A stretch of 7,229 nt of DNA, taken from the NCBI GenBank assembly GCA_934167735.1, contig CAKPLV010000043.1, positions 1-7,229 of the forward strand, in the 5' to 3' direction. A model generated the notes under the pieces. The model was given only the letters and a program-made list of their open reading frames with translations, was not told where the DNA came from and did no database searches. Below, one piece after another: positions 1 through 6,055 of the stretch. Made by a program: the position numbers and the translations under genes. Within the stretch, counting starts at the first letter, position 1. Each line of letters begins with the position of its first letter. The stretch is from an uncultured Clostridia bacterium (lineage in GTDB: Bacteria > Bacillota > Clostridia > TANB77 > CAG-508).

Positions 1-1163
1 CAATGATATCAGCATATAAAGCAGTAAAATCTGGATATCAAGCTGCAATAATGGCACCAACAGCAATACTTGCAAGCCAACACTTGGAAAGTTTTCAAGG
101 GATACTTGCACAAAAAGGAATTAGGTGTGAATTACTAATATCAAGTATTACTAAAAAGAAAAAGACTGAAATTCTTGAAAAACTTCAAAATGGTGAAATT
201 GATATATTAATTGGAACACATGCACTTCTTGAAGACAATGTTGTATTCAAAAATTTGGGACTAGTAGTAACAGATGAGCAACATAGATTTGGAGTAAAAC
301 AAAGAAGTAAAATTGCTTCAAAAGCAGAAGAACCAGATATTATTGCGATGTCAGCAACACCAATACCTAGAACTCTTGCACTTATTTTATATGGAGATTT
401 GGATATATCAATAATAGATGAATTGCCACCAAACAGAAAAACAATAGAAACATATGCTGTTAGAAAAAACATGGAAGAAAGAGTTAATAACTTTGTAAAA
501 AAACAAATAGACGAAGGAAGACAAGCATATATTGTATGTCCATTGGTAGAAGAAAATGAAGAAATGGAATTAAAATCTGTTTTAGAATTAGCAGAAAAGT
601 ACCAAAAAGAAGTATTTAATGATTATAAAGTTGCATATATTCATGGAAAAATGAAAGCAAAAGAAAAAGATGAAATAATGGAAAAATTCAAAAATGGAGA
701 AATAGATATACTAATTGCTACAACAGTAATTGAAGTTGGGGTTAATGTTCCAAATTCAAGCATAATGGTTATAGAAAATGCTGAAAGATTTGGATTAGCA
801 CAATTACATCAATTAAGAGGAAGAGTAGGAAGAGGAGAATATCAATCATATTGTATTTTGAAATATGAAGGAAAAAGTGAAACAACAAGACAAAGAATGA
901 AAGTAATGTGTGAAACAAATGATGGATTTGTTATTTCAGAAAAAGACTTAGAATTAAGAGGATCAGGTGATTTCTTCGGAACAGAACAACATGGATTACC
1001 AGAATTTAAAATAGCAAATTTATTTGAAGATATGCCTATTTTAAAAGAAGTTCAGAACCTATCTTTTAAGATCATGAAAGATGATCCAGAACTAGAAAAA
1101 AAGGAAAATGTATTACTAAAAAAATTAATTCAAGACAAGTTTGAAAACAGAATAGAAATCTAA
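1..1163 (+). CDS. recG: ATP-dependent DNA helicase RecG, C-terminal part (5' end outside window)
   Basis: RecG is a cytoplasmic superfamily 2 helicase that remodels stalled replication forks and branched DNA such as Holliday junctions. About 386 of the usual roughly 680 residues are present; the reading frame is open to the left edge, so the wedge domain and Walker A motif lie upstream. Numbering from the Met at base 3, the helicase motifs appear in order: Ia (MAPT, 17-20), II (DEQHRFGV, 91-98), III (SATPIPRT, 117-124), IV (YIVCPLVEE, 176-184), V (ATTVIEVGVNVP, 239-250) and VI (QLHQLRGRVGRG, 267-278). These are followed by the RecG-typical ELRGSGDFFGTEQHG segment. DEQH in place of DEAD and the C-terminal ELRG block separate RecG from Mfd and PriA. 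It ends with TAA at 1161-1163 and no clear hairpin terminator follows. The gene looks intact and vertically inherited. Confidence 0.96.
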   Translation, partial: MISAYKAVKSGYQAAIMAPTAILASQHLESFQGILAQKGIRCELLISSITKKKKTEILEKLQNGEIDILIGTHALLEDNVVFKNLGLVVTDEQHRFGVKQRSKIASKAEEPDIIAMSATPIPRTLALILYGDLDISIIDELPPNRKTIETYAVRKNMEERVNNFVKKQIDEGRQAYIVCPLVEENEEMELKSVLELAEKYQKEVFNDYKVAYIHGKMKAKEKDEIMEKFKNGEIDILIATTVIEVGVNVPNSSIMVIENAERFGLAQLHQLRGRVGRGEYQSYCILKYEGKSETTRQRMKVMCETNDGFVISEKDLELRGSGDFFGTEQHGLPEFKIANLFEDMPILKEVQNLSFKIMKDDPELEKKENVLLKKLIQDKFENRIEI

Positions 1164-1165
1164 AT

Positions 1166-1194
1166 TTGCTATTTTATGTAAAATGTGTTATAAT
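1166..1194 (+). promoter_or_regulatory. sigma-A type promoter for the 1274 gene
   Basis: A -35 box TTGCTA (1166-1171) and a perfect -10 box TATAAT (1189-1194) are separated by 17 bp. The start of transcription would fall near 1200, leaving a leader of about 70 nt before the ATG at 1274. The leader contains two weak 5-bp dyads (ATGTC/GACAT near 1202-1216 and TTCCA/TGGAA near 1232-1247). No known riboswitch is recognisable. Confidence 0.7.
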
Positions 1195-1273
1195 TAAAGT
1201 GATGTCTAAGTGACATTGTACAAATTAACCAATTCCATATATTTGGAAGGCAAAAGAAAAGGAGAATACACCA

Positions 1274-1618
1274 ATGGTAAGAAAAGAACTTTTTGTGCGG
1301 GCAGAGATGGAGATCAAGAAATTAGGCTTAGGTTATTATCATACATTGCTGTTAAGCAGTATGATTGCTAGAAAGCTTGCCTATCCGTTAGAGCACACGG
1401 ATGAAATTATCCGTATTGTGACAGAAAAAACTGTACCGGATGAGTACAAGAAAAAGAAAGGCAAAGACCTTATTAAAGTCTCTGTTACCAAGGAGTTAGA
1501 CAACTTGGAAAAAGCTTTGCACGAGTGCGTACTTTTGCCAAACGAGGATTTGGAGCGCGGACTGATCGTCTCCAACGTAGTTAAATACTACGCTAAGAAA
1601 ATTCTCGATGAGAAATAA
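1274..1618 (+). CDS. hypothetical protein, 114 aa, atypical base composition
   Basis: I do not recognise this family. The ATG at 1274 has a strong ribosome binding site, AAAAGGAG (1257-1264), with a 9-nt spacer, so the start is secure. The product is a small soluble, charged, mostly helical protein without signal peptide, transmembrane segment or Cys/His cluster. It has a basic stretch (EYKKKKGKD) near residues 57-65 and a Lys-rich C-terminus. The codon choice differs sharply from recG: CCG, CGC, ACG, CTG and GTC are frequent. A sampled 60-base line (1381-1440) has 25 G/C, while a recG line (661-720) has 13. It is monocistronic, with its own promoter upstream and hairpin terminator downstream. 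The composition could mean a different ancestry or strong expression. The gene is surely real; its function is unknown. Confidence 0.85.
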   Translation: MVRKELFVRAEMEIKKLGLGYYHTLLLSSMIARKLAYPLEHTDEIIRIVTEKTVPDEYKKKKGKDLIKVSVTKELDNLEKALHECVLLPNEDLERGLIVSNVVKYYAKKILDEK

Positions 1619-1627
1619 GTGTGTGTC

Positions 1628-1661
1628 AAGCACCAGGAGAAGTTTTCCTGGTGCTTCTCCT
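1628..1661 (+). terminator. intrinsic terminator-like hairpin with an alternative fold
   Basis: A perfect 11-bp stem, AAGCACCAGGA (1628-1638) with TCCTGGTGCTT (1646-1656), closes a 7-nt loop just 10 bp after the stop of the 1274 gene. No immediate U-run follows; a T-rich stretch begins around 1670. An overlapping alternative stem, AGGAGAAG (1635-1642) with CTTCTCCT (1654-1661), excludes the first. Most likely this is the end of the 1274 transcript. Confidence 0.65.
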
Positions 1662-1691
1662 GTTATTGTAGTTTATTTTTATTAAATAATA

Positions 1692-1720
1692 TTGACATTT
1701 TTGGGAAAAAAAAGTAAGAT
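1692..1720 (+). promoter_or_regulatory. sigma-A type promoter for the 1754 small membrane protein
   Basis: A consensus -35 box TTGACA (1692-1697) and a -10 box TAAGAT (1715-1720) are separated by 17 bp. Transcription would start near 1727, about 25 nt before the ATG at 1754. Confidence 0.7.
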
Positions 1721-1753
1721 TATATATATAATTAAAAAAGGATGTTGATAAAA

Positions 1754-1942
1754 ATGTTTTCTATAATAATGAAATTAATAGGTTCACTAATAGTATTAAC
1801 AGGTGTTGTTTTAATTTATGATGCTCGTCTTATAACAAAAAAGTTATTTGGTTTCGGAGATCAAAATGAAGCAACAAGTGGATTGAAAATTTTAGGTACA
1901 TTAATAAGTTTAGTTGGTGGATTAATAATATTTTTTTGTTAA
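1754..1942 (+). CDS. small two-helix membrane protein, 62 aa
   Basis: This is an integral membrane protein of unknown function. Two hydrophobic helices (residues about 4-22 and 45-61) flank a short polar loop with a distinctive YDARLITKKLFGFGDQNEA sequence. The loop is charged and probably cytosolic by the positive-inside rule, which gives a hairpin topology with both ends outside. I have the impression that similar DAR...KK.F.FGDQN proteins occur in other clostridia, but I cannot confirm this here. An upstream in-frame ATG at 1742 touches the AAGGA ribosome binding site (1738-1742), so the ATG at 1754, 11 nt after it, is preferred. The gene has its own promoter, no clear terminator, and lies just before the tRNA-Leu promoter. 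Confidence 0.75.
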   Translation: MFSIIMKLIGSLIVLTGVVLIYDARLITKKLFGFGDQNEATSGLKILGTLISLVGGLIIFFC

Positions 1943-1957
1943 ATACCCAAAAATATA

Positions 1958-1986
1958 TTGACAATAAAAATTTTATATGATAATAT
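1958..1986 (+). promoter_or_regulatory. promoter of tRNA-Leu
   Basis: A -35 box TTGACA (1958-1963) and a -10 box TAATAT (1981-1986) are separated by 17 bp, ending 24 bp before the mature tRNA 5' end. Confidence 0.7.
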
Positions 1987-2010
1987 ATAAATTGTTGATT
2001 AGTTATATAT

Positions 2011-2094
2011 GCGGATGTGGCGGAACTGGCAGACGCGCTGGTCTTAGGAACCAGTGTCAACGACGTGGAGGTTCAAGTCCTCTCATCCGCACCA
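2011..2094 (+). tRNA. tRNA-Leu(UAG)
   Basis: This is an 84-nt class II tRNA. The acceptor stem GCGGATG (2011-2017) pairs with CATCCGC (2084-2090), followed by discriminator A (2091) and an encoded CCA (2092-2094). The anticodon stem CTGGT/ACCAG encloses the loop CTTAGGA, giving anticodon UAG (2045-2047), which reads CUA and by wobble other CUN leucine codons. A long variable arm (about 2055-2069) and the T-loop GTTCAAG complete the leucine-type fold. The accessory region begins immediately downstream. tRNA 3' ends are common integration sites, but no second copy of this one is seen in the window. Confidence 0.97.
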
Positions 2095-2128
2095 AAAGAT
2101 TAAATCGTCGCACCAGACGAAAACCAAG

Positions 2129-2157
2129 AAATCAACTGTAAAAGGTTGATTTTTTTG
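2129..2157 (+). terminator. intrinsic terminator after tRNA-Leu
   Basis: The stem AAATCAAC (2129-2136) / GTTGATTT (2145-2152) has an 8-nt loop and runs into T's to 2157, a classical rho-independent terminator. A smaller hairpin CGTC/GACG (about 2106-2119) lies between it and the tRNA. Confidence 0.85.
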
Positions 2158-2191
2158 TTGCCTTTTATTGCAAAGGAAAGGATGGTGTGAT

Positions 2192-2473
2192 ATGATAAAT
2201 ATTGTAAAGAAGAAAAACAAGATAAGCAGAGATTTACTCTCTAAAATTGAATGGGCTTGCCGTTTGAATTCTATAAAATTTGAACACCAAATGATATTAG
2301 AAGGTTGTTTAAGAGTTGTAGAACATACAAACCTAGCGTATGTAGAGCCACATAGAGTAATTATTAAGAATAATTTATATTTATTCTTTAATGAACATGA
2401 TTACTTTTATGTGAGAGATTTAAGGACTAAATATCCTTTATCTAAATTACAAGAATACATAGCAAGGCATTGA
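2192..2473 (+). CDS. hypothetical protein, 93 aa
   Basis: I do not recognise this protein. The ATG at 2192 has AAAGGA (2177-2182) nine nt upstream and fits better than the in-frame ATG at 2168, which would put this binding site inside the gene. The product is small, basic at the N-terminus (VKKKNKISRD), and rich in aromatic and histidine residues toward the C-terminus (YLFFNEHDYFYVRDL). It has no membrane helix, signal peptide or Cys cluster. It is the first gene after the tRNA terminator and ends about 130 bp before the recombinase start, on the same strand. That makes it likely element cargo or a small regulator, but this is position-based inference only. Confidence 0.7.
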   Translation: MINIVKKKNKISRDLLSKIEWACRLNSIKFEHQMILEGCLRVVEHTNLAYVEPHRVIIKNNLYLFFNEHDYFYVRDLRTKYPLSKLQEYIARH

Positions 2474-2483
2474 TTTTAGAGTT

Positions 2484-2513
2484 TTTAGAATTGCTTTTAA
2501 TATAGAATATAAA
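2484..2513 (+). promoter_or_regulatory. possible promoter for the serine recombinase
   Basis: A -35-like TTTAGA (2484-2489) and a -10-like TATAAA (2508-2513) are separated by 18 bp. Each box departs from consensus. Transcription from here would include the leader hairpin at 2521-2558. Confidence 0.4.
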
Positions 2514-2520
2514 ACTTTAA

Positions 2521-2558
2521 AAAGTGCCAATAGTTATGTATTTGACTAGAGGCACTTT
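2521..2558. repeat. inverted repeat in the leader of the recombinase gene
   Basis: The perfect 8-bp arms AAAGTGCC (2521-2528) and GGCACTTT (2551-2558) are separated by 22 nt and lie 44 bp before the recombinase ATG. The downstream TTTATTT is a poor U-run, so this could be a weak attenuator or terminator for the preceding gene, an operator, or part of a recombination site. Confidence 0.55.
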
Positions 2559-2601
2559 ATTTAATGCCTACCCATTCAAACTGAAGGGAGGATTAAAAAT
2601 T

Positions 2602-4404
2602 ATGAATGAAGAAAGAAAAGTTGCAGGAATATATATTCGTGTAAGTACAGAAGATCAAGTAAGAGAAGGATTTAGTTTAGGAGAACAAAAAGAAAAACTA
2701 TTACAACTTTGTAAATTTAAAGAATATGAAGTATTTAAAGTATATGAAGATGCAGGAATATCAGCAAAAGATATGGCACATAGACCAGCATTTCAAGAAA
2801 TGTTAGCAGATATGAAAAAAAGTAAAATTAATTATATTGTCGCATATAAGCTAGACAGAGTCACTCGTTCAGTTCGTGATTTAGAAGAACTAATTGCAGT
2901 ATTAGAAAAGTATAATACTTATCTAGTATGCGATAGAGATGATGTTAATACTTCTACTGCTAATGGAAGATTTTTTGTAAGAATGCTAACAGTATTATCA
3001 CAGTTAGAAATTGAAATAGTTAGTGAAAGAACAAAGTTCGGTTTAAATGGTGCAATTAAGTCTGGACATTTGCCTGGCACTATTCCATTGGGATATAAAA
3101 AAGATGGTAATAAGAAAACTGTAATAGATGAAACTACAAAAGATGTTGTTATAAGAATATTTAATATGTATTTAGAGGGAAAGAGTTATCAACAAATTGC
3201 TAATATCTTTAATCAAGAGAAAGTATTAGAACCTAAAAAGTGGAGAGATTCCACTATACAAAAAATATTAGAAAATAGAGTTTATATGGGAGATTATGAA
3301 CAATATAAAAGAATTGGTAAAATACAAAGTATTGAACCAATAATTTATATGAATGTAGTCGAGCCAATAATAAGTCGTGCTATGTGGGAAGAAACACAAC
3401 TACAAAAGGAGAAAAATCAAAGAGCATTTACTAGAGACAGAGTTTATATATTTTTTCAAAAACTAAAATGCCCTAAATGTAATAGCATAATGAAATGTAA
3501 AGGTTCTGGTGGCAAAAAGAAAAAATATATGTACTATAATTGTGAACATTGCAAGATTTATTATAGAGAAGATAAAATTGAAGAATGTTTAGAAGATTTT
3601 ATACTAGATTTAGTTGAGTATGATATGGCAGTTAAAAAGTATTTCTTTCCTATACTAGCTGATAAAAAAGAAACTAATACAGAAAAGTTAGATAAAGAAA
3701 TTGATACTTTGCAAAAGCAAAAAGAAAGAATAAAAAAAGCATATTTAAGTGGCATAGTAGAAATGGAAGATTTCTCTGAAGATTATAAAATTATAGAAGA
3801 AAAATTGCGTATATTAGAAAAGAAAAAATACGAAACACTTAATCTAAATTATATCACTTTTGCTCCGCAACAATTAATGGCAGATAGAGATATTGAACGA
3901 GAAAAGCTAATAAGAAATAACAAACTAAATGAGACAATAAAAGCAGAATGGAATAAAAAATCAAAAGAAGAAAAACAAGAATTTATTTCAAAATTTATTG
4001 AATCAATGAAGTTAATTAAAAATAAAAATGGAGACTTTAAAATTGAAAAAATAAATTTTAGAAGAAGTTATATTGAACAACTAACTAAGTTCTTTCAGAG
4101 TGGAATATTTGATGTTTATTCACCTATTGAAGTTGATAATGAAGAAAAATATATTAGGACAAGTGTTAATATAAATCAGAAACAATTAGATGAATATATA
4201 GAAAGACTTAATAAAGAATTTGAAGTAGAATTTTATGAAGTTTTTTCAGAAAATATGAATGGAAAATCTAAAATAGTTGAACTAGAATTGAATAAAGAAA
4301 AACAAAAATTAATCAGATTGGTTGCAGTAAAAAGTGATAAAAATTTTTCAAAATCTAAAGAAGAAAATACAAAAATCGGAGCAATAATTTGTAATACAAA
4401 CTGA
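2602..4404 (+). CDS. large serine recombinase (resolvase/integrase family), 600 aa
   Basis: This is a site-specific recombinase that would cut both strands at short attachment sites through a 5'-phosphoserine link, integrating or excising a mobile element. The N-terminal resolvase domain (residues 7-150) starts with GIYIRVSTEDQ; Ser15 is the nucleophile, Arg13 is conserved, and LDRVTR (84-89) supplies the active-site arginines. The Recombinase domain follows (about 155-260, including PLGYKKDG and the helical YQQIANIFNQ). A zinc ribbon comes next, with Cys290/Cys293 and Cys314/Cys317, then a Lys/Glu-rich coiled coil (about 356-415) and a charged C-terminal tail. The length is normal for this family. 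The ATG at 2602 has AAGGGAGG (2584-2591) ten nt upstream; an in-frame GTG at 2524 would run through the upstream inverted repeat and has no binding site. No truncation or missing catalytic residue is seen. Confidence 0.96.
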   Translation: MNEERKVAGIYIRVSTEDQVREGFSLGEQKEKLLQLCKFKEYEVFKVYEDAGISAKDMAHRPAFQEMLADMKKSKINYIVAYKLDRVTRSVRDLEELIAVLEKYNTYLVCDRDDVNTSTANGRFFVRMLTVLSQLEIEIVSERTKFGLNGAIKSGHLPGTIPLGYKKDGNKKTVIDETTKDVVIRIFNMYLEGKSYQQIANIFNQEKVLEPKKWRDSTIQKILENRVYMGDYEQYKRIGKIQSIEPIIYMNVVEPIISRAMWEETQLQKEKNQRAFTRDRVYIFFQKLKCPKCNSIMKCKGSGGKKKKYMYYNCEHCKIYYREDKIEECLEDFILDLVEYDMAVKKYFFPILADKKETNTEKLDKEIDTLQKQKERIKKAYLSGIVEMEDFSEDYKIIEEKLRILEKKKYETLNLNYITFAPQQLMADRDIEREKLIRNNKLNETIKAEWNKKSKEEKQEFISKFIESMKLIKNKNGDFKIEKINFRRSYIEQLTKFFQSGIFDVYSPIEVDNEEKYIRTSVNINQKQLDEYIERLNKEFEVEFYEVFSENMNGKSKIVELELNKEKQKLIRLVAVKSDKNFSKSKEENTKIGAIICNTN

Positions 4405-4418
4405 AAAATGGGTTAATT

Positions 4419-4496
4419 ATGGGAGACTACTGGAACTCTATCAAGCACTGAATTTTTCCTCCCTAGTCAAAATTCGGACTATGGGACTAAGTCCCA
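4419..4496. other. GC-richer dyad-rich spacer after the recombinase; candidate recombination site or RNA structure
   Basis: The 108-bp gap behind the recombinase stop differs from its surroundings: 26 of the 60 bases in 4441-4500 are G/C. It holds two overlapping dyads. TGGGACT-A-AGTCCCA (4482-4496) is perfect. CCCTAGTC (4461-4468) pairs with GACTATGGG (4477-4485) apart from one bulged T. A GGGAG (4421-4425) can also pair with CTCCC near 4459-4463. A 10-codon ORF (ATG 4419 to TGA 4451, MGDYWNSIKH) has no good ribosome binding site and may be a gene remnant. Large serine recombinases use imperfect dyads of about 30-50 bp near their own gene, which fits but does not prove an attachment site. 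Confidence 0.35.
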
Positions 4497-4530
4497 AACC
4501 CTATATAAAAAAATGAGAGGAATGATGAAA

Positions 4531-4860
4531 ATGTTATTAAAAAATAATAGTGAAAAAGTAAAAATTTTAGTAAGATACTTTGAAACTTTAAGCATAGAAA
4601 ATAAATTAAAATTATTTATAATTGTTTTAGAAAGTGACATGATAAAATTAAAAATTGATAAAAAAAATTTGATTGAACTTTTAAAAATTTTTTTATGTGT
4701 TTTTGATAATAATTACAATAAAAATAGAATGGTAACTTTAGAATATAATATGGATGTTTTTATATTAGCAAAGGTTATGGAAATGAATGAAACTGAAAAA
4801 GAAAATCTTGTATATGAATTATTATATAATATTTATTGTATTATTTTACAAAAACAATAA
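4531..4860 (+). CDS. hypothetical protein, 109 aa
   Basis: I do not recognise this protein. It is predicted to be almost wholly helical and is dominated by Lys, Leu, Ile, Asn and Glu, with no motif, Cys cluster or convincing membrane span; the most hydrophobic stretch, LLKIFLCVF, is too short. Several in-frame ATGs are packed together (4513, 4525, 4531). GAGGA (4517-4521) lies nine nt before 4531 and overlaps or crowds the others, so 4531 is preferred. Very low GC and A-rich codons match the surrounding accessory genes. It sits between the recombinase and the ORF6N gene on the same strand, and a hairpin follows it. It may be an element-borne regulator or accessory factor, by position only. 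Confidence 0.65.
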   Translation: MLLKNNSEKVKILVRYFETLSIENKLKLFIIVLESDMIKLKIDKKNLIELLKIFLCVFDNNYNKNRMVTLEYNMDVFILAKVMEMNETEKENLVYELLYNIYCIILQKQ

Positions 4861-4882
4861 ATAAAAAATATATAAAAAATGA

Positions 4883-4913
4883 AAAACACTTGACAGTTGT
4901 AAACAAGTGTTTT
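4883..4913 (+). terminator. hairpin, probable terminator between the 4531 and ORF6N genes
   Basis: The 10-bp stem AAAACACTTG (4883-4892) / CAAGTGTTTT (4904-4913) has an 11-nt loop and ends in four T's, 22 bp after the preceding stop. A-rich and T-rich flanks would let it work on both strands, though the T-run is short. The TTGACA at 4890-4895 inside it has no well-spaced -10 box. Confidence 0.6.
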
Positions 4914-4948
4914 GAACTATATGTAGTTTTATATAAGGATGTGAAATT

Positions 4949-5914
4949 ATGGAAAATGAAATAAATAGTTTGGTAGTTCAAGACAAAATATCAAATGAAG
5001 AAATAAAAAATTTAATATATACTATAAGAGGAAAACAAGTAATGTTAGATAGTGATGTTGCAATGTTATATCATTATCCTACTAAAAGAATAAATGAAGC
5101 CGTAAATAGAAATAAACAAAGATTTCCAGAAAATTTTTGTTTTCAATTAACTGAAGAAGAATATAAATCTTTAAGGTTCAAAAATTTCACCTTTAACGAG
5201 ATTAATTCAAAAGATATAAATGAAGATAATTCTTTAAGGTCGCAAATTGCGACCTTAGATGAAAGTGCTGGTAGAGGTAAACATCGTAAATATTTACCAT
5301 ATGTTTTTACAGAACAAGGAATAGCAATGCTATCAGGTTTACTAAAAAATGATATAGCAATCCAAGTGAGTATAAACATTATGAATGCATTTGTAGAAAT
5401 GAGAAAATTTTTAGCAGTAAACGGACAATTATTTGAACGATTAACAAATGTAGAATATAAATTATTAGAACATGATAAGAAATTTGATAAAGTATTTGAC
5501 CAATTGCAAAATGAAGAAAATATAAAACAAAAAATATTCTTTGAAGGTCAAATATATGATGCATACAGTTTAATAATTGATATTTTTAAGAAAGCAAATA
5601 AAAAGATTTTAATAATAGATAATTATATAGATGATAGTGTTTTAAAAATGCTTACAAAGAAAAATAAAAATATAGAAGTTGTAATATTGACTTCTGAAAA
5701 AAGTAATATACAGAAAATAGATATTCAAAAATTCAATAAAGAATATCCGATATTAAAAGTAGCTAAAACTAATAAATTCCATGATAGATTTATAGTAATA
5801 GATAATAAAGAAATGTATCATCTAGGTGCTTCAATAAAAGATTTAGGTAAAAAATGTTTTGGAATAAACAGAATTGAAGATATAGCGATTATTAAAAAAG
5901 TTATAAATTTATAA
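4949..5914 (+). CDS. ORF6N-domain DNA-binding protein with C-terminal phospholipase-D-like module, 321 aa
   Basis: ORF6N is a DNA-binding domain found in phage and element regulators, often called antirepressors, related in context to Bro-N/ANT and KilA-N. The domain spans residues 20-155: IRGKQVMLDSDVAMLY (26-41), NEAVNRNKQRFPENFCFQLT (49-68), SLRSQIATL (95-103) and the diagnostic YVFTEQGIAMLSGLL followed by NIMNAFVEMRKF. After a short coiled segment (160-195) comes a PLD-like half: KKILIIDNYIDDSVLKML (218-235), FHDRFIVID (277-285, giving His278 and Asp285 of an HxK-type motif with Arg in place of Lys) and HLGASIKDLGKK. Only one such motif is present, so activity would need a dimer or may be lost; it may serve ligand or DNA binding. 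AAGGA (4935-4939) lies nine nt before the ATG. The frame carries a striking palindrome (5235-5257) that encodes LRSQIATL. Confidence 0.92.
   Translation: MENEINSLVVQDKISNEEIKNLIYTIRGKQVMLDSDVAMLYHYPTKRINEAVNRNKQRFPENFCFQLTEEEYKSLRFKNFTFNEINSKDINEDNSLRSQIATLDESAGRGKHRKYLPYVFTEQGIAMLSGLLKNDIAIQVSINIMNAFVEMRKFLAVNGQLFERLTNVEYKLLEHDKKFDKVFDQLQNEENIKQKIFFEGQIYDAYSLIIDIFKKANKKILIIDNYIDDSVLKMLTKKNKNIEVVILTSEKSNIQKIDIQKFNKEYPILKVAKTNKFHDRFIVIDNKEMYHLGASIKDLGKKCFGINRIEDIAIIKKVINL
5173..5193. repeat. degenerate palindrome, upstream copy in the ORF6N gene
   Basis: AAGGT...ACCTT with an AAA/TTT core (5173-5193) is an imperfect dyad in the same layout as the palindrome at 5235-5257. Both begin TCTTTAAGGT and encode SLR; their AAGG starts are 63 bp (21 codons) apart. 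Confidence 0.5.
5235..5257. repeat. 23-bp palindrome inside the ORF6N gene
   Basis: The arm TAAGGTCGCAA (5235-5245), a single central A (5246) and the arm TTGCGACCTTA (5247-5257) form a perfect inverted repeat. It is more GC-rich than its surroundings and encodes LRSQIATL, a segment conserved in many ORF6N proteins. It could be an operator, an mRNA hairpin or a recombination target. Confidence 0.9.
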
Positions 5915-5949
5915 GGTAATTTAATTTGATTTATGCAAATAGATAATAG

Positions 5950-5978
5950 TTGAAAATTAACAGAAATTGTGATAACAT
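5950..5978 (+). promoter_or_regulatory. possible promoter for the membrane protein gene
   Basis: TTGAAA (5950-5955) and TAACAT (5973-5978) are separated by 17 bp, in the gap after the ORF6N gene. The boxes are moderate matches, so read-through from upstream is an alternative. Confidence 0.4.
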
Positions 5979-6009
5979 AAATATAAAATAAGTTGGTAGG
6001 AGTAAGTTT

Positions 6010-6045
6010 ATGGAAGAACTATATAGAAAATATGGTCGGTATTAG
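6010..6045 (+). CDS. short leader ORF, 11 codons, upstream of the membrane protein
   Basis: The ATG at 6010 has an excellent AGGAG (5998-6002) seven nt upstream, yet the frame (MEELYRKYGRY) ends with TAG at 6043-6045. That stop overlaps the AGAGG (6044-6048) preceding the GTG at 6056 in another frame. The arrangement suggests translational coupling or a leader peptide. An alternative is that it is the true N-terminus of the next gene, separated by a frameshift. Confidence 0.35.
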   Translation: MEELYRKYGRY

Positions 6046-6055
6046 AGGCATAGAA

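Noticed and set aside
185..472. Minus-strand open frame opposite recG
   Set aside because: It lies wholly within the conserved helicase motifs on the plus strand and has no family resemblance or translation signals.
1830..2060. Minus-strand open frame overlapping the small membrane protein and the tRNA
   Set aside because: It reads through a tRNA gene and the opposite strand of a better supported gene.
2524..2601. GTG start at 2524 extending the recombinase by 26 residues
   Set aside because: It has no ribosome binding site, runs through an inverted repeat, and the family start is GIYIRVST shortly after ATG 2602, which has AAGGGAGG.
3561..3755. Minus-strand open frame within the recombinase
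   Set aside because: It is a shadow of the Lys/Glu-rich coiled coil, whose reverse complement gives Ser/Phe/Leu-rich open frames.
4890..4923. TTGACA as the promoter of the ORF6N gene
   Set aside because: It sits inside a hairpin stem and the nearest -10-like box (TATATG, 4918) is 22 bp away.
5143..5564. Two minus-strand frames opposite the ORF6N gene
   Set aside because: The plus strand carries clear ORF6N motifs; the minus frames show no motif or start signals.
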